A DNA stretch of 64,000 nt from Pycnopodia helianthoides (lineage: Eukaryota; Echinodermata; Asteroidea; Forcipulatida; Asteriidae), in the NCBI GenBank assembly GCA_032158295.1, contig CM063246.1, positions 21,962,135 to 22,026,134 on the forward strand, given 5' to 3'. Shown here piece after piece: positions 56,355 through 64,000 of the stretch; position 1 is the first letter of the stretch, and the number at the start of each line of letters is the position of its first letter. A model generated the notes under the pieces. It was not told the DNA's origin and did no database searches. It saw nothing but the letters and a program-made list of their open reading frames with translations. Both the position numbers and the translations under genes were made by a program.

Positions 56355-56535
56355 CGACGGTCTTGACCAACACTGCAGCGGTGCCGACTTTGACCTGTGG
56401 GCTGCACTTGTTGCTGATAATTCAGCGCTGTGAGGTCCACGAATGTCAGGGTCATCCCTCTGTTCCTTAACGACACCTCTGGGTCCCGACCTTTAAGCTC
56501 AGCGGGTCCGATGACAACCGCAACTGGGCTCACCA
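56355..56535 (-). CDS. candidate internal exon of an unknown minus-strand gene
   Basis: 181 bp open in one frame, bounded on the minus strand by acceptor CACTCCCCAG (with a TTCTAAC branch-like motif about 14 nt before it) and donor CGTCG|GTAAGT. It enters with two bases completing a codon and leaves two over. It encodes VSPVAVVIGPAELKGRDPEV and then SLRNRGMTLTFVDLTALNYQ, a strand-rich, non-repetitive sequence. I do not recognise the family, and no partner exon was found in the window. Confidence 0.35.
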
Positions 56536-59500
56536 CTGGGGAGTGCTGGTTAGAATTGTTTCAATGTCTCAACCTGTCAAGCATAACACACAAAAATACA
56601 TAATTAAATAAATAAATAAAATTGAAATAAATTAAAGGATAATGATATCCCAACCTACAGAAGATGGCAAAGTATTTTTTCGTAAAGGTGTGAATGTACA
56701 CGACCGAACGGTTTTAATAGTTAATTGAATTTTTACACAAGAAGTAACGCGGACATTGCTGAAGAACCTCAATACCGTCGACAGCCATTTTTTGTTGTTC
56801 TCTCATTCAACCAAACCGAGGCTTGACGGCAAATAGTCAGACCCCTCATGGATATATAATGAGAACAGTATCCATCGCATACTATTGCACGGGGGCAACC
56901 AGACTTAATGGATAACACCATTAATTAGTCATTGTTACAATCTGTTGATCTAAAAATGTGTTAGAAAACTGCAACAACAAAAACCTTAAACATTGATATT
57001 TCTCGAAAGAGAATACGAAAAAAGGTCAAGTCCGGAATACCAGCGCTGTTAAGAGTTGATTTCGCTTTTACCGCTCTATAGTATAGGATATCGCCATCCT
57101 GTGGTACTGTTGGTGGTGGCCCTCCTCCACTATTTCTCATGCTTGCCGTATATCTGCTACCGTTACGGGGCACTATCACGACACTGCCCCGCCCCCCAAA
57201 AAACATACTCTTCGTGACCCCGGAACTAAATATAGAGAAACATATTTTTAGAGAGAAACAAAAATACCGTTTTGGTATCAACAAACAGTCATGGCTATAT
57301 TTATGGGAACATTCAAAACCTGAACGAAGAGTCAATGTCAGGGTCTTGTCTAAATTAGCAGGTGTGATTCTGCCAATTTATTTCCACCAATCTGTTATTT
57401 ATTGGACGCTGATGTGATTAGGCTCTCTGTGATAAGAGTCCTTTCCCACCTGAACGATTCTTCAAATGGATCTTGTTTATTTCTTACCCACATGGGTAGG
57501 CTGCAGGCGGATATTATGGGAACCGTTATTGGAATATTATGATCGGTCAAAGAAAGAGGGGAATTCCTCGTAATTTATTTTGACGTCCGTCAAAGGCGGG
57601 CTTTTCACTCTGCCGAGTTCACGCACGGAAGCAAGGTTACAGCGGCAAACCGTTTTGTCTGTCAAGGCAAACTTCAATTTAGTTATCATTTGTATTATAC
57701 CGCACGGAAGAATCCTATAAAGATTTGTGATGTATCTCGTGAACTGTTGTTTGTACTGGTTCGCACAATAGCTGGCGATGGAGCAACTTGACGGTTCGAT
57801 CAAGTTAATTAAGTTGTCTTCAGGAGACAGCTTTGCTGGTAGAGTACATTTATCAACAGGCGCGCCGAATAAGCGTATTTCCAGGCTGACCATGAGCACA
57901 AAAACCCAAACAAAAAAAAAAAAAAAACAAAAAAAAACAACCCAAACACAACAAACAAACAAACAAGCAAGAACCCAAACACCCAAAAACAGAACCAGAA
58001 ATACGCAGGTAATGTGTTTGTTGTGTTTTTTTCAGTGGACTGAGCTTGCAGCATGAATGAGAGTGCCCAAATATCGCCACATAAGTTTTCACTTCCTTTG
58101 GAGAGGGGAGGGGGGCTGTATAGCATTTTTTCCCCCAAAAACTAAATGGAAGGATTTCACTTGGCCATAATGAGCATCTACCTGTAAGTTTGTAAACAGA
58201 ATTGACGGTGCCGGTAAACTGAATATGCAAACTGTTGGTCTAAGCATCTCACATGGTCTAGAGACTAACAAAAAGGGATGGCCCCACACACCCCAACAGA
58301 AGAACAGACATTCAAAAAATAAAATAAAAAAGAGATAAAACTCTGTATTTTAAAAGTTTTCCAACTGGCAAAGTTATAACACAATTTTAAAGACCCGCAC
58401 GTCTTCTTGAGGAAACTCATCTGCCATTTTGTCTTCTTGTAAATCTACACTATAGGGAATCAAGCATTTTTGCTAACCGAAGTACACGTCTAGTGTTGAT
58501 TTTGCTGCGGACCAAACACCCGTGACCCTCACCTGACTCAAAGGTCAGAGTGGATGGGTGGATTGGACCATGGAGCTATAAAAAACTTTGGACAGATGGC
58601 TTTCACAGGGGCCTTTAACTGCAACAATTTCCGTTCAAAATACAAAAAACAAGTTTCAAATTATTTGGCTGTGAACTATAATCGCTCAAAAGTACACACG
58701 CAAAAGTAGCAGCGTGCACACCATGGACCTACTTACACCCCAGCTACCTGCACAAATTTCACATCCTATAAATATATTTCTGAAAAGTATGCGTTGGACT
58801 CATTTAAAATGTTCTGTATAATTGAGGAATGTTTTGTTAAAAATTTATTCAGAGCTGGATAAAAGGTGATTGGTAAAATGCATGAAAAGGGAAAGTGTGT
58901 GAACGAAAAGTGCTCAAGACTTTTCACTCTAATACACATTATCTCCACTTACAATCTACAATAAAAATTGTCTTATTTTAAAATGCAAATTTTTTTTATT
59001 TTTTTTTATTTCGTGGTAAACTCTTGGAATATCGTGCTTGCCAACTACTCCTCCAGCCCCCACTCCGCCCCCGGTTAGAAATCTTGGATATACGCCATCA
59101 ACGCAACTGGGCCTGGGGTGAATCTTAATTCTTGGATTCACCGCAAGAAACCCACCAAATATTTTTTTCATTTTTTATGAAATGTTTACGTCAAATTTGA
59201 CAAGTGGTGCTCCTGGGGGAGGGGGGGGGGGTGCTGTCAAATAGGTTAAAAACCAACCATGGTATGGTAGTATCTTGTTTGTCTTTTGGTTGGGATTTTG
59301 AGGTTAAATTAATTTCACAAATCTTAATGCAATTCATTACTTTGTCATCACAACGAAGAAAGGTGTTCTTGGGGTGCCGGTAGTTCGTTCATAATCACGC
59401 CCATCTCTGCGAGACTGAAGGCCAAAACGTGAAGGCCACACTTGTTAATAACACACAGCATAACGAGGAAACCTGCCCGGCAAATGACCGTCGTCACGAT

Positions 59501-59989
59501 TCTGTGTTTGTCTTCAAGATTTCTTATTTCTTCGGAAGGAGGTATGATGGTAATAATACCAAAAAATGGTGAGAGCGTGGGTGGTGTGACCCAATCTAGT
59601 GATGGCGCCTCACGAGCTCACAAAATGGACCCACGCCTTGAAAATGGGCATTTTAGAAACAAAATATCTGCGAGCGTTCTGAGGGGGAAAAAAACAAAAA
59701 CAGCGATGGTTTCCTGCGGTCGTTGACATCTATGCCATTGCCATTATTAAATACGAATTAATATTCCACACACTCCCCCTAGGGGCTGAAACGACGATCT
59801 ATAGTTAATTTCTAATATCAAATTTAATATAAATACAAAATTTGAAAATGGAAATATAGTTTGAACAAGAAACGGAGGACCAAGGAAGGCAGTGTCATAT
59901 TAAACTGGGCATTATTACTGTTATTTTTTATTTATATTTTTTATTTTTTGGGGCGTAAGACATGTTTTGGTGATGCTTTTTGATGTAAC
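56536..59989. other. gene-poor stretch
   Basis: An A-rich CAAA run at 57900-57970 generates Phe/Val-rich minus frames, including a 149-codon one, which I regard as artefacts. Poly-G near 59218. CCATGGAGCTATAAAAA near 58569 repeats the phrase at 52584. Confidence 0.4.
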
Positions 59990-60195
59990 GAACCACACAT
60001 GTGCATGTTCCCCCATCTAATTTTATTTTTATTTACTATTTTTTAAATTACTATTTTTATTTATTTTTCGCTTATCATTTATTTTTATTTATTTATTTAT
60101 GAATTTACTTAATTTTTTTTTATTTTTTTAATTTTTTTTATTTATTAACTATTATTATAATTATTAATAATATTATTATTTTTGTTTTTTAACCC
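59990..60195. repeat. TTTA/ATTT-rich low-complexity tract
   Basis: About 200 bp almost wholly A and T (TTTATTTATTTAT and ATTATTATAATT phrases), then C7, T8 and a poly-G run near 60197-60218. Confidence 0.85.
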
Positions 60196-60219
60196 CCCCT
60201 TTTTTTTGGGGGGGGGGGA

Positions 60220-61020
60220 CAGGTGGGCAAGGATTCTGAGTTGGGGTTACATTTTTTTTGATCTTTCGTCCCGCAAGTGGGCGTCAATATTTAAGTGTAT
60301 TTATACCGAAACATGTTCACGTTGTTCGCGGGCGTTAGTTCCATAAAAGTCGTGACCTTCCAAATTTATTACAACACTCAATAAGCTAATAATTTAGGTT
60401 TATCTTGATTAGGCTATACAATTGCCTGCATGTATTGCAATAAAAACGAAAAGGGCCAAGACACATACGTGGGTGTGAATTTACGAGCGCAAAATACCAC
60501 GAAACTAGTTTCAAATGAACCCACGGAGACAGAAAACCACATGTGAGGCAAGTGGTATACGAGAGAGCCCAGTGTCACTGCACCACCCCTTGGAGCTCTG
60601 CAGAGGAGCTCGTCTAGAGGGCGGGGTCGATCGTGGACCCTGGACCATAAAAGCCACTTGGGATTGCTTCAAACCAAGCAAAGTATCCGTCAAAACGGTG
60701 ATCGTTGCTTCAGACAAGGTGAAATTATGGCTTCCTTTTGAGCACAATATCCCGTTCGTAGAAATTCCTTCCCACGGAGAATGAACTTCAATTTGTGATC
60801 GGTGCACTCTCTCCGTCGGACCCATAAAAATCACACCGAGACTCGATCAATTTGACTCCAGTTCGAGTGTAGCTAGCTCACAACCTGTGGATGTGATGTA
60901 CAGTACGGTCGCATTAATAATACCAAGGGAGTCCAAATTATCAACTGCACGTTTTTAAACAAACTGCTCATTGTAAAATCAATCGAATGTACAAAATATA
61001 GACATGCAATGCCAATCCCT
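60220..61020. other. intergenic, no recognised gene
   Basis: Overlapping frames on both strands at 60511-60834 have no motif. Confidence 0.35.
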
Positions 61021-61535
61021 ACATGAGAGTGTGGGTTCGAATCACCCAGGAGTAAATGGGTACCTGTGCCAATTGGATAGAGATTTACAATATGATGATT
61101 GCAATAGCTACATGGGCACCACATTGGTGCATACCCCTAATGAGTTGAAAGTAGTTTCGTTAATGACAGCAACAGCCAGCAAATCTCTAAAGAGAGGGCA
61201 AAGCCATCAATAGTGCACGGTTGCGGGTTCGAATCCTAAACTGAATAATGACGTCACAACGCGTATGATCGTTCTCTAGCAGTCTACTGCATCGGACTCA
61301 AGTTCTGATGGTTGAATCATTGGAGTGTGGGTTCGATTCCCGGTCATGATACTTGTGCTCCTTGAGCAAGGCAGTTGACCATAATCGCTTCTCTTAACCC
61401 AGGAGTATAACAAGTTTGAGGAATGTTCAAAACAAAAAAGGATGCCCAATGAACACCGATAGTAATGTTGTGAAGCGCCTTGATCTAGTTACATAGGATA
61501 TGTGCGCTATATGTAAGAACCAAGTATGTAATCCC
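61021..61535 (+). mobile_element. cluster of SINE pieces with three B boxes
   Basis: GTGGGTTCGAATCACCC (61030), GCGGGTTCGAATCC (61224) and GTGGGTTCGATTCCCGG (61326). The last is followed by the full SINE body (TCATGATACTTGTG, GAGCAAGGCAGTTGACC) and the 3' motif GAAGCGCCTTGATC...GTGCGCTATATGTAAGAACC. Its head is TCTAGCAGTCTACTGCATCG at about 61275. The other two look like fragments. Confidence 0.65.
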
Positions 61536-62904
61536 TGACACTGAAACAATGATTGCGTGATCGAAAAGGGTTCTCGTCAGCTGCTTGGGGAGTGCACTCA
61601 CTACCCCAGCGATGCAGACACCCCCACCCCCCCCCCCAAAGAAAAGGGGGGAGGATCTAGCCATACGTTAAATATTAACACAGAAGACGACACTTAGTTT
61701 CTTGGGTGCAATTTCAGCAACTCTTCTCTCAGCTCTGTGCCTCACTTCTGACCATTATTTCCGCATTAGAAACATCCCATGAACTTCTCTCCGGTTCGGG
61801 TTACATAACTCCATGTGCGATCCATGTGTTGATCCATTCATGTTCGACCAAAAGGTTACAACGATGTTGCATGAGAGGTCACGAGCGAGAAGAGTGACAC
61901 GGCACGGTGCCATCAATTTTAATCATTGGGGCAGTTCAAGGCCTGTACCATCAGACAAGGCGGGTTCCTTTGGGGCCGAGGTTGAGTCTTTTCAGTTTAA
62001 ATGGGGATGTGGGTTCAGCGGGGTTCCCAAAAGGATGGATCGAGTCTGTTGAATTAAGAGGGTGTTCGAGTACGGAGAAAGTAACGCAAAAAAGTGAATA
62101 TACAGGATGGTCAGAGCCACCCTTCACGCTCCCGTTGAGGAAGAGAATATGCTTTGGGGTGGGGGTAGAAGATGTAGAAATTTAGAATATAAGGGGGTTA
62201 TGATCCAATGGGTAGATACAGTATAAGTACCAAACAAGGACACCGATAAACATTAGGAATGAACCGACATAAAAAAAAAACTCCGCTCTTAACTGTTTTG
62301 TGTCTTCTTCTTTTTTTTGGGGGGGGGGGTGGGGTGGGGGTGGAGCACGCAGGGTATAAAGACACACAACTACTGAGCTTTAGTAGTGACAGGTATCCCA
62401 CAACATGCACCGTTTTGTAGATAAGGGTAAACTCATCCAGCCTTCAACTTAAAGTACAACCACAATCCAATTCGTTCCGCGACTAGACCAAAACTTTCCA
62501 CAAAAACACACACACACACACACATCCTTACGGATCCGGAATGTGGGTACTGCTATTGTTGTTCTATTATTCCTTTTCTGAAGAATTCCTTGTGGGGCCC
62601 AATTGTTCCTATTGAAATGACCTTGTGGGTCCATTGTTCCATTGTTGTCAGGACCCCACATATGCCCTTCCGTGTGTCCACACACACACACACACACACA
62701 CAAGACATGACCAAAACAATAGCTGAAAATGAGTATAGCTCATCACCTGCCGCAACTAAAGCATCATTTCAATTCAACAACGGCCATTAGCCACATGCTG
62801 CAGACAGACTGCCCTCTACGGCCCTTGCACGGATTGGATAGAAATAATATTCACATGCTATGACACAACACAGACCCATGTAAGATCAACACTCCATGAA
62901 AACT
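61536..62904. other. gene-poor, with CA microsatellites
   Basis: (CA)n at 62505-62523 and 62680-62702, poly-C near 61621-61638, poly-T next to poly-G near 62310-62330. No gene recognised. Confidence 0.45.
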
Positions 62905-63128
62905 CCTGGGTCATTTGACCCGGATTCCTGATCGCATGATGGGGGCTTGCCCATTTCTGTGTCAGGCTGACCCAGAATGGAGTCAACAAAAGGAACTGAG
63001 ACTCGGATTCTCCGTCAGTTTGGCACATTTTGGGGGTCAGTCTGACACAGATTCCAGGTCATACTGACCCAGAAATGGGTCAGACCCAAAATGGGAGCCC
63101 GGAATCCGTGTCAACTTTGAACCGGGAG
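62905..63128. mobile_element. GACCC/GGGTC-rich repeat element, copy 2
   Basis: TGGGTCATTTGACCCGGATTCC, CCATTTCTGTGTCAGGCTGACCC, GTCATACTGACCCAGAAATGGGTCAGACCC and GGAATCCGTGTCAA repeat the phrases at 33663-33862. The ends CCCGGATTCC and GGAATCCG are inverted. Confidence 0.6.
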
Positions 63129-63869
63129 GGTTTTTTTTTTTTTTTTAGAGTGCACTGTCATTTCTTTTTTCAGAGACACAAGTGCATCGTTCAACCATGT
63201 TGCGATCGAGGTCATTAAAGAAGTAACGAAATACTTCAAATTGTAATTTTCAAGTGGCCGTGGGAACTTCCTCAGAAAATATTGGTCTCGCCAAAACTTC
63301 TTTAGGCCGATGTGCGTAAAGGTTGACAACCACGTGACAGCACCTATAGGCAAGCACATTGATCTCTGACAGACATGAAATTTTACTTTGTATTCGGAAT
63401 GACCCGACTGCGGCATGGCCTGATACGAAGTACAACGTCGTAAACGAGTTTTTCTTTGGCGGCTGCGCATGATTTATTGAGATTTTGCACACTTCGAATT
63501 GATATCCGAAACCGCAGACGCACCAGAGCGCCTGCACTCATGTTAAGAAATCATGTACCAGTACATGACAAACGACAAAAGTATACAGACATCATTGGAA
63601 GACGAAGTGGTGCGTTCTGTGCCTTTGCGTCAGAGAACCAGCAGAGACCGATCATTTCACTAAAGCTTTGCGATCTCATCGCAAGTGTGACAGCGGGTTT
63701 AAAAAAAATGTATTTTCTTCATGTGTTTAACAAATACAATATTAAGTGACTTCGTAACTTAGTATCCACTAATATTTACCATGATATACCGAACTTATAG
63801 ATCCTTGTCATTTTATTGGTTGAATACGCGTCACGTGTCATACTTTAGTTTGCCAAGTAAACTGTTCCG
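63129..63869. other. intergenic, no recognised gene
   Basis: Poly-T at 63131-63146. GCGTCACGTGTCA near 63829-63841 contains an E box. Nothing else recognised. Confidence 0.4.
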
Positions 63870-63968
63870 CCGATACTCAACAAAAATTCGGACGCTAAAT
63901 ATAGGACGCTTGAAACGCTTCGCAGTAATGCTTCGCGCGTACTAAAAGATTTTTAGTTTGAGTATCGT
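63870..63968. mobile_element. inverted-repeat element at window end
   Basis: CGATACTCAACAAAAATTCG is inverted against TTTTTAGTTTGAGTATCG around a CpG-rich core. Its outer limits may lie beyond the window. Confidence 0.4.
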
Positions 63969-64000
63969 AGGCTATGTATTGAATGCGTTGCGCGTCGTTA

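Noticed and set aside
57537..57986. 149-codon minus frame with Phe/Val-rich N-terminus
   Set aside because: The hydrophobic part is the complement of a CAAA-rich low-complexity run, and the rest has no motif or splice support.
61200..61260. Possible tRNA gene at the B box GGTTCGAATCC
   Set aside because: No A box or cloverleaf can be drawn upstream. Fits a SINE fragment.
1..64000. CRISPR arrays, prokaryotic operons, viral genes
   Set aside because: The spliced gene structure and repeats are eukaryotic. The tandem arrays lack unique spacers, and no viral protein signature was seen.

Overview
The window looks like nuclear DNA from a marine invertebrate deuterostome, most likely an echinoderm and possibly a sea star. 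The reasons are a spliced gene with GT-AG introns, an intronless large-Maf gene closest in layout to vertebrate MAFA/MAFB, tRNA-derived SINE copies, and many short inverted-repeat (MITE-like) elements. The phylum is an inference; there is no rRNA or mitochondrial marker to settle it.

Region 1 (1-13.7 kb) holds the 3' part of a plus-strand ZC3H3 gene (Smicl, a CPSF30-like CCCH zinc-finger protein). I could place eight coding exons with compatible splice phases: 1307-1500, 2124-2301, 2691-2858, 3882-3951, 4363-4494, 5214-5392, 5831-6477 and 13246-13352 (stop). They encode five CCCH fingers and the C-terminal tail. The 5' exons lie outside the window or were not recognised. The last intron (6.8 kb) carries a 34-bp minisatellite and two MITEs.

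Region 2 (13.7-27.8 kb) is intergenic and rich in repeats, including members of a TTAA-flanked MITE family. Region 3 (27.85-30.9 kb) is a single-exon large Maf bZIP gene with a readable core promoter (CRE, TATA, initiator), a short upstream ORF and an A-rich 3' flank.

Region 4 (31-64 kb) is gene-poor. It holds foldback MITEs, a roughly 0.9-kb 11-bp minisatellite, a GA/GGGA tract, a tandem array of 25-bp palindromic units, SINE remnants, one candidate minus-strand exon (56355-56535) and an unrecognised minus-strand ORF (36827-37192).

The most interesting point is the linkage itself. From established knowledge, human ZC3H3 and MAFA are neighbours on 8q24.3 in the same head-to-tail arrangement. 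The window therefore appears to show microsynteny kept since the deuterostome ancestor, possibly held by Maf enhancers in or near ZC3H3. Other points are a pair of compensating frame shifts in ZC3H3 exon 7, a repeat pair flanking a finger-coding exon, and a hairpin next to a CRE in the Maf 3' flank.
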